Below, in pieces: positions 54,631 to 63,004 of a DNA stretch of 64,000 bases. Under the pieces are notes generated by a model that saw only the letters and a list, made by a program, of their open reading frames with translations, did not search any database and was not told the DNA's origin. Origin of the DNA: Paracoccus jeotgali (GTDB lineage Bacteria; Pseudomonadota; Alphaproteobacteria; Rhodobacterales; Rhodobacteraceae); the NCBI RefSeq assembly GCF_002865605.1, contig NZ_CP025583.1:1592501-1656500 (forward strand), read 5' to 3'. Positions within the stretch are counted from its first letter, which is position 1, and each line of letters begins with the position of its first letter. Position numbers and translations under genes: made by a program.

Positions 54631-55341
54631 TCAGTCCCGCAGCAACTGCAGCAGGCGTTCGGCGTCGCGCATGGCCTGCAGGCGACCGGCGGCCGCGCTC
54701 GCAGCCTCGGCATCGGCCCCCCAGACCGAGGCCTGGTAATCCTCGTCCACCCGCGCCAGCCCATGCGCCTGTTCGGCGTCCAGTCGGCCCTCATAGACCG
54801 CGAGGCCGAGGATCAGCGAGCCGGGCAGCGTCACCAGATCATGCAGCCCGGTCAACTGGAACGGCGTCAGCGGGTCCAGCCGCGCCCGCAGCGCCGCCAG
54901 CGTCGGCGCGGGCTGCGTCACCGGCATCACCCCTTGGGTCACGGTCAGTTCGATCCCGTAACGGTCCTGCGCCCAGTCGATCAGCGGGTCCCAGGCCTGC
55001 GCCTGCGCCTGCACCAGTTCCGCCGGGGCGGTCGCGCGATAGCAGAGCAGATCGGTCGCGCCATAGCTGGCCAGTATGTCGGCCACGGCGTCGAATTGCG
55101 GCGCGACCTTTTCGATGGCGGAATTGGCGGCGCGGGTCAGCGGCATCGACAGCGGCGCAATCACCTCGCCTTGGGCGTCCCACTCGGCCGCGACCGCCTC
55201 GGCCAGCGGATGCGAGGGCAGACGCAGGGGCTGCTTGCCCGGCGTCAGGACCGGGCGCCCGTCCAGCAACACCTGCCAGCCGCCGTCGCAGGGCGCGACC
55301 GTGGCCTTTGTCCAGAACCGCCGGGCCTTCCATTCGGTCAT
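54631..55341 (-). CDS. ATP12 family F1-ATPase assembly chaperone
   Basis: A 236-residue homologue of mitochondrial Atp12, which holds the F1 alpha subunit during assembly of ATP synthase. It begins MTEWKARRFWTKATV with the typical VLLDGRPVLTPGKQPLRLPSHPLAEAVAAEWDAQ, then MPLTRAANSAIEKV, SYGATDLLCYRA and LTGLHDLVTLPGSLILGLAV. Conserved in alphaproteobacteria, in line with their relation to mitochondria. The ATG at 55341 overlaps the HAD gene stop by four bases; last gene of the rarA-crcB-rluC-HAD-ATP12 unit. Confidence 0.93.
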   Translation of the reverse strand: MTEWKARRFWTKATVAPCDGGWQVLLDGRPVLTPGKQPLRLPSHPLAEAVAAEWDAQGEVIAPLSMPLTRAANSAIEKVAPQFDAVADILASYGATDLLCYRATAPAELVQAQAQAWDPLIDWAQDRYGIELTVTQGVMPVTQPAPTLAALRARLDPLTPFQLTGLHDLVTLPGSLILGLAVYEGRLDAEQAHGLARVDEDYQASVWGADAEAASAAAGRLQAMRDAERLLQLLRD

Positions 55342-55991
55342 GCGCCCCACCTTTCGATCATCGCCATCAGCGCCGGAAAATCGCTGGCGACCTCGACCCC
55401 TTCGGCTTGCAGCGCGGCGCTGTCGTGATAGCCCCAGGACACGCCCAGCCCGGCCACCCCGGCGGAACGCGCCATCTGCATGTCGAACACCGTGTCGCCG
55501 ATCATCGCCGCGCGGGCCGGATCGACCCCGGCGGTCTCGCAGGCCGCCAGCAGCATCGCCGGATGCGGTTTCGACGGGTTGCCGTCCGCAGTTTCCAGCG
55601 CCACGAAATGCCGCGCCAGCCCGTGATGGTCCAGGATCGCGTCCAGCCCGCGCCGCGATTTGCCGGTGGCCACCGCCAGCAGCACATCGTCGCGCCCCGC
55701 CAGCGCATCCAGACAGTCGCGCGCGCCGGGATAAAGCGGCGCCTCGTCCGACAGGCGGCGGGACATGTAGGCGCGGCGATATCCTTCGACCACCTGCCCC
55801 TGCGCGCGCGGCGCGGCGTCGGGCACAAGCGTGCTGACCGCGACCGGCAGCGACAGCCCGACGATGGAGAGCACCTGACGGTCCGGCAGGGGCGGCAGAT
55901 CGGCGGCGGCCAGCCCCGCCTGCATCGCCGACAGGATCAGCGCCTGACTGTCCACCAGCGTCCCATCGACATCGAAGACGACCAACTTCAC
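55338..55991 (-). CDS. HAD-superfamily phosphatase (phosphoglycolate phosphatase-like)
   Basis: A 217-residue HAD phosphatase: motif I FDVDGTLVDSQ (nucleophile Asp at residue 7-9), a four-helix cap (about 15-80), motif II near AVATGKSRRG, motif III lysine in GNPSKPHPAML and motif IV IGDTVFDMQMA. It resembles Gph-type enzymes; the true substrate is not determinable. The start is a GTG at 55991 giving VKLVVFDVDG; the GTGA overlaps the stop of the pseudouridine synthase gene by four bases. Confidence 0.9.
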   Translation of the reverse strand: MKLVVFDVDGTLVDSQALILSAMQAGLAAADLPPLPDRQVLSIVGLSLPVAVSTLVPDAAPRAQGQVVEGYRRAYMSRRLSDEAPLYPGARDCLDALAGRDDVLLAVATGKSRRGLDAILDHHGLARHFVALETADGNPSKPHPAMLLAACETAGVDPARAAMIGDTVFDMQMARSAGVAGLGVSWGYHDSAALQAEGVEVASDFPALMAMIERWGA

Positions 55992-57034
55992 GAAGCATCC
56001 TCGAACGGGTCGGCGGGCACGTCGTTCTCGATCCAGCCGAGCGTCTTCCAGGTCCGCTTCATGTGATCGGGCAAGGGCGCGGTCAGGGTGATCGGCTGCT
56101 TGGTGATCGGGTGGAGGAAGGACAGGCTGCGGGCGTGCAGATGCAGCTTGCGGCTGATCTCGCCGCCCAGCTGCGCGCCCCAGCCATCGCCCAGATTTTC
56201 CTGCCCCGAGCCGCCATATTTCCCGTCGCCGATGATGGGATGCCCCAGCTCGGCCATATGCGCGCGCAGCTGGTGGGTGCGCCCGGTGATCGGCACCAGC
56301 GCGCACCAGCTGACCCGCTGCGCGAGATTGTCGAGCACGGCGTAATCGGTGGTCGCGCGCTTGGCGCCCTCGGTCCGGTCGATGTCGCGGGGGTGGACGG
56401 CGATCATCTTTTCGCCCTCACCACCGCGGCCGTGACCGGGGGCCTTGACCAGGCCATAGCGGATCGTGCCCATGCGCGGCTGCGGCACGCCCGCGACGGC
56501 GGCCCAATAGATCTTGCGGGTGGTGCGGGCGCGGAAGGATTCGGACAGCGCCCGCGCCACGCGGTCGGTCCGCGCCAGCAGCAGCAGACCCGAGGTGTCC
56601 TTGTCCAGGCGATGGACCAGCTTGGGCTTGTCCTTGTAGCCAAAGCACAGCGCCGCCGACAGCCCGTCGACATGCCGGTCCCCCTGCCCCGAGCCGCCCT
56701 GCGAGGGCAGCCCCGGCGGCTTGTTGAGGGCGATGATGTGCTGGTCCTTCCAGATCACCGCCTGCTGGATCATCTCGGCATCCGACTCTGCGATCCGGGG
56801 GCCGGACAGGGCCACTGGCGGCGGCGCGTCGGGCAAGGGCGGGATGCGGACCTCTTGCCCGGCCTCGATCCGGGTATTGGCGCGCACCCGGCCGCCGTCG
56901 ACGCGCAGCTGCCCGGTGCGGCACATCTTTTCGACAGTGCCTTGCGAAAGCTGCGGAAATTTCCTTTTCAGCCAGCGGTCGAGGCGCTGATCGCCGTCAT
57001 CCGCGCCCACGCGAACGGTCTGCACCGCGCTCAT
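55988..57034 (-). CDS. RluA/RluC family pseudouridine synthase
   Basis: A 348-residue RNA-modifying enzyme. An S4 RNA-binding domain at about 15-75 (DGDQRLDRWLKRKFPQLSQGTVEKM) precedes the catalytic domain with LVHRLDKDTSGLLLLART (catalytic Asp) near 155, ITGRTHQLRAHMAELGHPIIGD near 265 and LHLHARSLSF near 310. It converts specific uridines of large-subunit rRNA to pseudouridine, most likely like RluC. The ATG at 57034 overlaps crcB by four bases; a longer in-frame start at 57142 overlaps crcB by more than 100 bases. Confidence 0.92.
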   Translation of the reverse strand: MSAVQTVRVGADDGDQRLDRWLKRKFPQLSQGTVEKMCRTGQLRVDGGRVRANTRIEAGQEVRIPPLPDAPPPVALSGPRIAESDAEMIQQAVIWKDQHIIALNKPPGLPSQGGSGQGDRHVDGLSAALCFGYKDKPKLVHRLDKDTSGLLLLARTDRVARALSESFRARTTRKIYWAAVAGVPQPRMGTIRYGLVKAPGHGRGGEGEKMIAVHPRDIDRTEGAKRATTDYAVLDNLAQRVSWCALVPITGRTHQLRAHMAELGHPIIGDGKYGGSGQENLGDGWGAQLGGEISRKLHLHARSLSFLHPITKQPITLTAPLPDHMKRTWKTLGWIENDVPADPFEDAS

Positions 57035-57405
57035 GCCCAAATCCCTCTTCCGATGGCCAGACCGGCGATCACCGCCGCCAGCGACAGCAGCACCGACCCC
57101 GCCACATAGATGCTTGCCGCGACCGGCTGCCCACGTTCCCACAGGGTCAGCGTGTCCAGCGAAAAGGCCGAAAACGTGGTGAACCCGCCCAGCAACCCGG
57201 TCATCAGCAGCGGTGCGAGCTGGTTGTTCCAGCGCAGCGCCATCAGCGCGGCGAGCAGGCCCATGACAAGGCTGCCGCTGACATTGACCAGCAGCGTGGC
57301 CAGCGGAAAACCCGCCCCCTGCAGGGGCAGCGCGCGGCCGACGCCGTGGCGCAGCACGGCACCGGCGGCCCCGCCAAGGGCGATCTGAAGCACGGGGTTC
57401 ATCAT
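57031..57405 (-). CDS. crcB: Fluoride-specific channel CrcB/Fluc
   Basis: A 124-residue four-helix membrane protein: GGAAGAVLRHGVGRAL at the start, TLLVNVSGSLVMGLLAAL, then the GLLGGFTTFSAFSLDTL signature with the fluoride-path phenylalanines, and a last helix. Works as a dual-topology dimer that exports fluoride. It begins 31 bases past rarA; no fluoride riboswitch was found in that short gap. ATGATG allows two starts. Confidence 0.94.
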   Translation of the reverse strand: MMNPVLQIALGGAAGAVLRHGVGRALPLQGAGFPLATLLVNVSGSLVMGLLAALMALRWNNQLAPLLMTGLLGGFTTFSAFSLDTLTLWERGQPVAASIYVAGSVLLSLAAVIAGLAIGRGIWA

Positions 57406-57436
57406 CCGTCCCCCATGTGTCCGGGCGCGGGCAAAG

Positions 57437-58762
57437 TCAACCGCCGCGCCTTGCCCGCTGGCTGACGAACCAGTCCAGCCGGCGCTTCAACTCGCGCTCG
57501 AACCCACGCTCGACCGGGGTATAGAGGACCGGGCGTTTCATGCCGTCGGGGAAATAGTTCTGACCGCTGAAGCCGTCCTCGGCGTCGTGGTCGTAATCAT
57601 AGCCCGCGCCGTAACCCTGCTCTTTCATCAGCTTGGTCGGCGCGTTCAGGATATGGGCGGGCGGCATCAGGCTGCCGGTGCGCCGCGCCTCGGCCCGCGC
57701 GGCCTTGTAGGCGCTGTAGCCGGCGTTGGATTTGGGTGCGAGCGCCAGATAGATGACCGCCTGCGCCAGCGCCAGCTCGCCCTCGGGCGAGCCGAGCCGT
57801 TCATACAGCGCCCAGGCGTCAAGACAGTGGCGCTGCGCCGCCGGGTCGGCGAGACCAATATCCTCGATCGCCATGCGCGTCACCCGGCGCGCGATATAGC
57901 GCGGGTCCTCGCCCCCCTCCAGCATCCGCGCCAGCCAATACAGCGCCGCGTCGGGGTCCGAGCCGCGCACCGATTTGTGCAGCGCCGAGATCAGGTTGAA
58001 ATGCTCGTCCCCGGATTTGTCATAGACCGCCGCGCGCCGCATCAGGCGCTGCGACAGCTGCGCCTTGGACAGCCGGCCATCGACCTTCCACGCCACCACC
58101 TGCTCGATCAGGTTCAGCGCGGCGCGGCCGTCGCCATCGGCCATCTCCAGCAGCGCGTCGCGCGCGGGGCCGTCAAGCGGCAGCGGGCGGCCCAGTTCAC
58201 GCTCCGCCCGTTGCGCCAGCAGTTCCAGATCGGCCAGTTCCAGCCGCTTCAGCACGATGACCTGCGCGCGCGACAGCAGCGCGGCGTTCAGCTCGAAACT
58301 GGGGTTTTCGGTGGTCGCGCCGACCAGCAGGATGGTGCCGTCTTCCATATGGGGCAGAAAGCTGTCCTGCTGCGCGCGGTTGAAGCGGTGGATCTCGTCC
58401 ACGAACAGCAGCGTGCCGCCGCCCTGCTGACGGCGCAGGCGCGCGGCCTCGAACACCTTGCGCAGTTCGGGCACGCCGGAAAAGATCGCGCTGATCTGGA
58501 CGAAATGCAGGTCGGTCTCTGCCGCCAGCAGCCTTGCGATGGTGGTCTTGCCGACCCCCGGCGGCCCCCAAAGGATCAGCGAGGACAGGCTGCCCGAGGA
58601 CAGCATCGCCCCCAGCGGCCCGTCCCGCTCCAGCACGCGGCCCTGCCCGATCACCTGCGACAGGGTCGCCGGCCGCAAGCGGTCGGCCAAAGGCGCCGCG
58701 CGGGTGGTCCGCGCGGCGGCGCCGGGGTCAGGCCCCGGAGAGGTATCGAACAGATCAGCCAT
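57437..58762 (-). CDS. rarA: Replication-associated recombination protein A (RarA/MgsA)
   Basis: A 441-residue AAA+ ATPase: N-terminal [17 protein letters not shown], Walker [16 protein letters not shown] near 66, Walker [16 protein letters not shown] near 120, sensor region [20 protein letters not shown], and the C-terminal tetramerisation domain with [33 protein letters not shown]. It helps restart or protect stalled replication forks. Directly downstream of luxI (74 bases) on the same strand; it opens the rarA-crcB-rluC-HAD-ATP12 unit. Confidence 0.95.
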   Translation of the reverse strand: MADLFDTSPGPDPGAAARTTRAAPLADRLRPATLSQVIGQGRVLERDGPLGAMLSSGSLSSLILWGPPGVGKTTIARLLAAETDLHFVQISAIFSGVPELRKVFEAARLRRQQGGGTLLFVDEIHRFNRAQQDSFLPHMEDGTILLVGATTENPSFELNAALLSRAQVIVLKRLELADLELLAQRAERELGRPLPLDGPARDALLEMADGDGRAALNLIEQVVAWKVDGRLSKAQLSQRLMRRAAVYDKSGDEHFNLISALHKSVRGSDPDAALYWLARMLEGGEDPRYIARRVTRMAIEDIGLADPAAQRHCLDAWALYERLGSPEGELALAQAVIYLALAPKSNAGYSAYKAARAEARRTGSLMPPAHILNAPTKLMKEQGYGAGYDYDHDAEDGFSGQNYFPDGMKRPVLYTPVERGFERELKRRLDWFVSQRARRGG

Positions 58763-58789
58763 ACCGGGCGAAGATAGGCTGCAAGCCGG

Positions 58790-58807
58790 GGCGGCGAAAG
58801 GGCCGCC
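58790..58807 (-). terminator. Hairpin between luxI and rarA
   Basis: A 6-bp stem GGCGGC/GCCGCC with a 6-base loop, 30 bases past the luxI stop on the minus strand. A likely weak terminator separating quorum sensing from rarA. Confidence 0.4.
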
Positions 58808-58836
58808 ACAACAAATCCGCTCGCCCGGCAGGCCGG

Positions 58837-59427
58837 TCAGTGCAGCTTTTGCACCAGATTGGTCGCAACCACCTGAAACTCGCCATCGTCGAAGTTCAGG
58901 ACCGGACCCATGGCTTCGCCCTCCATGCCGCAGCGGCGATACCAGCGCGGCCAGTTGGCGTTGATCAGGCCCAGGTGGCGCGTCGCCCCCAGCTCGCGCG
59001 CGGCCTGGTTCAGCCCGGCGATCAGCTCGGCGTGGACCTTGCGGCGCACGCCCATGGGCACGGCATGGCTGACGAACACGCGGCTGGATTCCCAGACATG
59101 TTCATCGACCGGCGCCTCGTCGAACAGCAGATGCTTGGGGATCGACCCGCCAAGGATGCCCCGCTGCGCGTCGCGGATCATGTAGGAATAGATCCCGCAG
59201 CGCGCGGTGGTCGGGGTCAGTCGTATCCCGGCCAGCACCTCGCCGCGCTCATGAACCGCTACCCAACGCGAGGCGGGTGTGTCATACTGGTCGAACTCCA
59301 TGCCTTCGGCCTGCGGCAGGTCCCAGTTGTTCTGGACGATAAAGCTCTGCCGCCGGGCGCGCAGAACATTGGCGAAAAGCTCCCCATGCGTGTGCATGTT
59401 GGTGAAGGAAATTGTGGTCGTCTGCAT
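58837..59427 (-). CDS. Acyl-homoserine-lactone synthase (LuxI family)
   Basis: A 196-residue LuxI-type enzyme that joins an acyl chain from acyl-ACP to SAM, making an AHL signal. Seen: the Arg of RARRQSFIVQNNWDLP near 24-37, EFDQYD near 45, VHERGEVLAGIRLTPT near 58-73, WESSRVFV near 113-120, in which Glu-Ser-Ser-Arg takes the place of the usual E-x-S-R, and the C-terminal YRRCGMEGEAMGP. Chain length cannot be read from the sequence. It lies 56 bases downstream of the LuxR-type gene. Confidence 0.92.
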   Translation of the reverse strand: MQTTTISFTNMHTHGELFANVLRARRQSFIVQNNWDLPQAEGMEFDQYDTPASRWVAVHERGEVLAGIRLTPTTARCGIYSYMIRDAQRGILGGSIPKHLLFDEAPVDEHVWESSRVFVSHAVPMGVRRKVHAELIAGLNQAARELGATRHLGLINANWPRWYRRCGMEGEAMGPVLNFDDGEFQVVATNLVQKLH

Positions 59428-59483
59428 TGGTCTAGCTCCTGGGATGAAGGGCAGGCCCCAGGTTGACGGAATGCGGGTGTGCC

Positions 59484-60095
59484 CTACAGCAGACGGTATT
59501 CCTTGGCCCGCTGAAGCGCTTCGGCTGTGGTTCTGGCCATCAGCCGTTCACGGGCTGAAATAAGCCGTGCCTTGAATGCGCTTTCCGTGATGCCAAGTTT
59601 GGCAGCCGCTGCCGCATGACGGTCACCCTCCGCAATACACCGAAGGGCCTCGATCTGAGCCTTTGTCAGGCTCTCCGGCGGCTCCGTGATCTCATGGAGC
59701 TGACGGATCAGTTTCGAGATCGTCTCGATCTCGGAATCGGTGTACTCACGGTCGCCGCGGGTCAGTCCGGCAATGGTGCGCGAGCTGATCTCGCCAACCG
59801 AAACTGCGACGCCGTATTTCATTCCGTGACGCGCCGCGTCGCCCAGAATGTCGAAGGGGTCAGGCACCGGCACCGCCGACCAACGCACCGCACCGGTGGT
59901 CGAGAACCCCCAGGCGATCATCGGGTCGCGCAGCGCATACGCCCTGGCCGAGTAATGGTCGCTCCATTCCGTGCTGTAGGTCTGGAACTGCATGATGGGC
60001 ACCGCAAAGCGGATATGTAGCCCGATGAAATAGCCGGTCGGGGCAAGCGGGTTAAGCTTGTCAATGACGACTTTGATCTCTGCGCGTGCTGCCAT
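59484..60095 (-). CDS. LuxR family autoinducer-binding regulator
   Basis: A 203-residue regulator, on the short side for the family. An autoinducer-binding domain (about 5-120) with the Trp/Tyr/Asp ligand residues in EWSDHYSARAYALRDPMIAWGF is followed by a GerE-type helix-turn-helix (LTKAQIEALRCIAEGD and KLGITESAFKARLISARERL). The second half of the HTH is divergent: the usual TVxxHxxxI pattern reads SAFKARLISA. It presumably senses the AHL made by the next gene. No clear lux box was found near either gene, so the target site is unknown. Confidence 0.88.
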   Translation of the reverse strand: MAARAEIKVVIDKLNPLAPTGYFIGLHIRFAVPIMQFQTYSTEWSDHYSARAYALRDPMIAWGFSTTGAVRWSAVPVPDPFDILGDAARHGMKYGVAVSVGEISSRTIAGLTRGDREYTDSEIETISKLIRQLHEITEPPESLTKAQIEALRCIAEGDRHAAAAAKLGITESAFKARLISARERLMARTTAEALQRAKEYRLL

Positions 60096-60190
60096 CTGTC
60101 TTTTTAGTCAATATGTATCTATTTGGGTAGGTTCACCCTTACGCGTTTCGTGCGACAAGGGAAGCAAAATATCGCGCTGCAATCACAAGA

Positions 60191-60219
60191 TGTAGTTGTG
60201 TTGCCCGAAATCAAGTCAA
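60191..60219 (-). promoter_or_regulatory. Candidate sigma-70-type promoter of the luxR-type gene
   Basis: On the minus strand, TTGACT (60219-60214) and ACTACA (60196-60191) are 17 bases apart, about 95 bases before the start codon. The -35 is good, the -10 weak. Confidence 0.35.
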
Positions 60220-60323
60220 CAAATGGTTAATTTTGCGGCTTTGGCCGCGCTTTGCGCATGATTTCGCCGGTTTTCCGGCCGCCCCGGCGATTCTGGCCAT
60301 CGGCGAATCACCGCCGTGGAAGC

Positions 60324-60352
60324 AAAAACCCCGCAACCCAAGGGCTGCGGGG
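60324..60352 (-). terminator. Intrinsic terminator of the ribosomal operon after rplQ
   Basis: A 24-base near-perfect hairpin, CCCCGCA..TGCGGGG with inner CCC/GGG pairs, followed by TTTTTGC on the minus strand, 38 bases past the rplQ stop. A classical rho-independent terminator. Confidence 0.9.
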
Positions 60353-60389
60353 CGAATCTGTGCGGTCGTGGACGACCGGCGGGGACGAA

Positions 60390-60809
60390 TCAGTCCTCGG
60401 CAGCCTCTTCGGCTTCCAGCCGGGCGCGGTCGGCCGAACCTTTGGCCGAGATGTCGCGGTCGACCAGTTCGATGATCGCCATCGGCGCCATGTCGCCATA
60501 GCGGAAACCGGCCTTCAGCACGCGGACATAGCCGCCCTGACGGTCCTTGTAACGCTTGCCCAGCACGTCGAACAGCTTGGCGGTGTGGTGGTCCTGCTTC
60601 AGCTGCGAATGCGCCTGGCGGCGGGCGTGCAGATCGCCGCGCTTGGCCAGCGTGATCAGCTTTTCAACGATCGGACGCAGTTCCTTGGCCTTGGGCAGGG
60701 TCGTCTTGATCTGCTCGTGCTCGATCAGCGAGCCGGCCATGTTAGCGAACAGCGCCTTGCGGTGTTCGTGGGTACGGTTCAGGCGGCGATAGCCGCGGGC
60801 GTGACGCAT
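60390..60809 (-). CDS. rplQ: 50S ribosomal protein L17
   Basis: A 139-residue large-subunit protein: [25 protein letters not shown] at the start, then [21 protein letters not shown], and [27 protein letters not shown]. The last residues form an acidic tail (EAEEAAED), as in other alphaproteobacteria. The ATG at 60809 is the usual start; an ATG two codons upstream is also present. Last gene of the secY-adk-rpsM-rpsK-rpoA-rplQ series, 117 bases after rpoA. Confidence 0.97.
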   Translation of the reverse strand: MRHARGYRRLNRTHEHRKALFANMAGSLIEHEQIKTTLPKAKELRPIVEKLITLAKRGDLHARRQAHSQLKQDHHTAKLFDVLGKRYKDRQGGYVRVLKAGFRYGDMAPMAIIELVDRDISAKGSADRARLEAEEAAED

Positions 60810-60872
60810 TGTCATCTCCTATAGCGTTTTTACTTTGTCCGGTGACCCATGCGTGGCGGGCCACTCTCCTTG

Positions 60873-60887
60873 GGGCGCGTTGCGCCC
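60873..60887 (-). promoter_or_regulatory. Hairpin in the rpoA-rplQ gap
   Basis: GGGCGC-GTT-GCGCCC, a 6-bp stem in the 117-base gap, with no T-tract. It may be an RNA-processing or stability element. Confidence 0.35.
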
Positions 60888-60926
60888 GGTCGTGCAGCGG
60901 GGACCGTCCGGGCCCCCGCCGATCTC

Positions 60927-61943
60927 TTAGAACTGGTCGTCGAAACGCTTGGCCAGATCCTCGATGTTCTCCGGCGGCCAGTCGACCACGTCCATGCCCA
61001 GATGCAGGCCCATGCCCGACAGCACTTCCTTGATCTCGTTCAGGGACTTGCGGCCAAAGTTCGGGGTCCGCAGCATCTCGGCCTCGGTCTTCTGGATCAG
61101 GTCGCCGATATAGACGATGTTGTCGTTCTTGAGGCAGTTGGCGGAACGCACCGACAGTTCCAACTCGTCAACCTTCTTCAGCAGGCGCGGGTCCATTTCA
61201 AGACCGTCATCGCTGTCCTGCGCACGCGCCGCTTCCGGCTCGTCGAAGTTCACGAACACCGACAGCTGGTCCTGAAGAATGCGCGCGGCATAGGCCACGG
61301 CGTCTTCCGGCGTCAGCGAGCCGTCGGTTTCGACCTTCATCGTCAGCTTGTCGTAATCCAGCACCTGACCTTCGCGGGTCGGGGTGACTTCATAGCTGAC
61401 CCGCTTGACCGGCGAAAAGATCGCGTCGATCGGGATCAGACCGATGGGGGCATCGTCGGGGCGGTTCTTGTCCGCAGCCACATACCCCTTGCCGGTAGTA
61501 ACGCTAAGTTCGACCTGCAGTTCCGCGCCGTCATCGAGGTTGCAGATGACGTGGTCGCGGTTCAGGATGGTGATCCCGGCGGTTTCCTGGATGTCGCCGG
61601 CCTTGACTTCGCCCGGCCCCTGCTTTTTCAGGGTTAGGCGTTTGGTGCCCTCGACGTCCATCTTCAGCGTGACGCCCTTGAGGTTCAGCACGATGTCGGT
61701 CACATCCTCGCGGACGCCCGGCACCGACGAGAACTCGTGCAGCACGTTGTCGATCTGAACGCTGGTGATCGCGGCGCCCTGCAGCGAGGACAGCAGAACC
61801 CGGCGCAGCGCGTTGCCGAGCGTCAGGCCGAAGCCCCGCTCGAGCGGTTCGGCGGTGACGGTCGCGGTGCGCGTCGCGTCCGAGCCGGTCTTGATCGCCA
61901 GTTGTGCGGGCTTGATCAGTTCAGCCCAGTTCTTGTGGATCAT
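60927..61943 (-). CDS. rpoA: DNA-directed RNA polymerase subunit alpha
   Basis: A 338-residue alpha subunit. The N-terminal domain (about 1-235) has [24 protein letters not shown], the dimerisation segment, and the C-terminal domain (about 255-330) has [25 protein letters not shown] and [15 protein letters not shown], the part that binds activators and UP elements. Full length. It lies between rpsK and rplQ in the common order, but with a strong terminator-like hairpin between rpsK and its start. Confidence 0.98.
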   Translation of the reverse strand: MIHKNWAELIKPAQLAIKTGSDATRTATVTAEPLERGFGLTLGNALRRVLLSSLQGAAITSVQIDNVLHEFSSVPGVREDVTDIVLNLKGVTLKMDVEGTKRLTLKKQGPGEVKAGDIQETAGITILNRDHVICNLDDGAELQVELSVTTGKGYVAADKNRPDDAPIGLIPIDAIFSPVKRVSYEVTPTREGQVLDYDKLTMKVETDGSLTPEDAVAYAARILQDQLSVFVNFDEPEAARAQDSDDGLEMDPRLLKKVDELELSVRSANCLKNDNIVYIGDLIQKTEAEMLRTPNFGRKSLNEIKEVLSGMGLHLGMDVVDWPPENIEDLAKRFDDQF

Positions 61944-62007
61944 GCGTTTGCCTCCATACCTGTTCCGACGCCATGACCAGCAGAGGGAACGCCCGAGGTG
62001 AAATGCG

Positions 62008-62044
62008 AAAAACCCCGCCTGCGCCCCGGTCGCGGGACGCAGGC
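62008..62044 (-). terminator. Strong intrinsic-terminator structure between rpsK and rpoA
   Basis: On the minus strand: a 12-bp stem (one G-U pair) with left arm 62044-62033, loop CGAC, and right arm 62028-62017, then GGGG and TTTTT (62012-62008). It begins 18 bases past the rpsK stop and ends 65 bases before rpoA. Everything needed for rho-independent termination is present, inside an essential operon. Confidence 0.8.
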
Positions 62045-62061
62045 AGGTGTGTCAGGTCCGA

Positions 62062-62451
62062 TCAGACGCGGCGGCGCTTCGGCGGACGGCAGCCATTATG
62101 GGCGATCGGGGTCACGTCGCGGATCGCGGTGATGTTGAAGCCGACGGCCGCCAGCGCACGCAGCGCCGATTCGCGGCCCGAGCCGGGGCCCTGGACTTCG
62201 ACTTCCAGCGTGCGGACGCCGTGTTCCTGGGCTTTCTTGCCCGCATCCTCGGCAGCCATCTGGGCGGCGTAGGGGGTCGATTTCCGCGACCCCTTGAAAC
62301 CCATCGTGCCAGCCGACGACCACGAGATCGCGTTGCCCTGGACGTCAGAGATCAGGATCTTGGTGTTGTTGAACGAGCTGTTCACATGCGCGACGCCCGT
62401 CGCGATGTTCTTGCGTTCCTTGCGCTTGGTGCGCACCTTGTCACGTGCCAT
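62062..62451 (-). CDS. rpsK: 30S ribosomal protein S11
   Basis: A 129-residue small-subunit protein with the standard segments [47 protein letters not shown], and the end [19 protein letters not shown]. It contacts 16S rRNA at the platform near the mRNA exit. Twelve bases after rpsM, AGGAGG-type ribosome-binding site. Confidence 0.98.
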   Translation of the reverse strand: MARDKVRTKRKERKNIATGVAHVNSSFNNTKILISDVQGNAISWSSAGTMGFKGSRKSTPYAAQMAAEDAGKKAQEHGVRTLEVEVQGPGSGRESALRALAAVGFNITAIRDVTPIAHNGCRPPKRRRV

Positions 62452-62463
62452 CTGCCTGCCTCC

Positions 62464-62832
62464 TTATTTCTTCTTGCCGGCGATCGGCTTCGCCGGGCCC
62501 TTGCGGGTGCGGGCATTGGTGTGGGTGCGCTGACCGCGCACAGGCAGGCCACGGCGGTGGCGCAGACCGCGATAGGACCCCAGATCCATCATCCGCTTGA
62601 TGTTCATCTGGGTGTCGCGGCGCAGGTCGCCTTCGACGGTCAGGTTTGCGTCGATATATTCGCGGATCTGCAGGATTTCGGCATCCGACAGGTCATTGAC
62701 GCGACGGCCCGGCTCGATCCCCACGGCAGCGACGATCTCGCTGGCGAAGTGGTTACCGATGCCGTGAATATAGGTCAGAGCGATGGGGACGGGCTTTCCC
62801 GTCGGGATGTTGACGCCAGCGATACGAGCCAC
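62464..62832 (-). CDS. rpsM: 30S ribosomal protein S13
   Basis: A 122-residue protein at the head of the small subunit that touches the P-site tRNA. Begins [26 protein letters not shown] from a GTG at 62832 with AAAAGGAAAA upstream, giving the exact family length; the in-frame ATG at 62889 would add 19 residues not found in S13. Ends [19 protein letters not shown] plus a basic tail. Preceded by the adk terminator and a leader hairpin. Confidence 0.97.
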   Translation of the reverse strand: MARIAGVNIPTGKPVPIALTYIHGIGNHFASEIVAAVGIEPGRRVNDLSDAEILQIREYIDANLTVEGDLRRDTQMNIKRMMDLGSYRGLRHRRGLPVRGQRTHTNARTRKGPAKPIAGKKK

Positions 62833-62854
62833 GCGTTTTCCTTTTCCAAGTTGC

Positions 62855-62874
62855 GGTTCCGTAGCACCGGAACC
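62855..62874 (-). promoter_or_regulatory. Leader hairpin before rpsM
   Basis: A 7-bp stem GGTTCCG/CGGAACC with a 6-base loop, 22 bases upstream of the rpsM GTG. On the minus strand it is preceded by AAAAAA. Ribosomal-protein leaders often fold for autogenous control; none is known for this one. Confidence 0.4.
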
Positions 62875-62890
62875 TTTTTTCACAACCAAA

Positions 62891-62913
62891 GGCCCGAAAT
62901 TCGATTTCGGGCC
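62891..62913 (-). terminator. Terminator after adk
   Basis: A perfect 10-bp stem GGCCCGAAAT/ATTTCGGGCC with a 3-base loop, followed by TTTGGTTGTG on the minus strand, between adk and rpsM. Read-through or a new promoter must supply rpsM. Confidence 0.75.
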
Positions 62914-63004
62914 CCAGCCAATTCACCGGAGTGGTGATTCCCCTTGCGGGATGCCGTCAACTAAAGGCTATCCGCCCGCTTGTCAACAGGCGGCGCCCGA
63001 TCGG

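Larger units (their letters stand above)
60096..60389 (-). other. Intergenic region between rplQ and the luxR-type gene
   Basis: The 294 bases hold the rplQ terminator at the right, and an A/T-rich part (60096-60240) that must carry the luxR promoter. No gene is seen, and no dyad of lux-box type. Confidence 0.6.

Noticed and set aside
54093..56066. 657-codon plus-strand frame across bztA, ATP12 and HAD genes
   Set aside because: It spans three well-supported minus-strand genes and an intergenic region; Pro/Arg-rich shadow.
57406..57436. Fluoride riboswitch before crcB
   Set aside because: The gap to rarA is only 31 bases and lacks the conserved pseudoknot sequence.
59428..59483. Lux box between luxR and luxI
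   Set aside because: No 18-20-base dyad resembling a lux box is visible in the 56-base gap.
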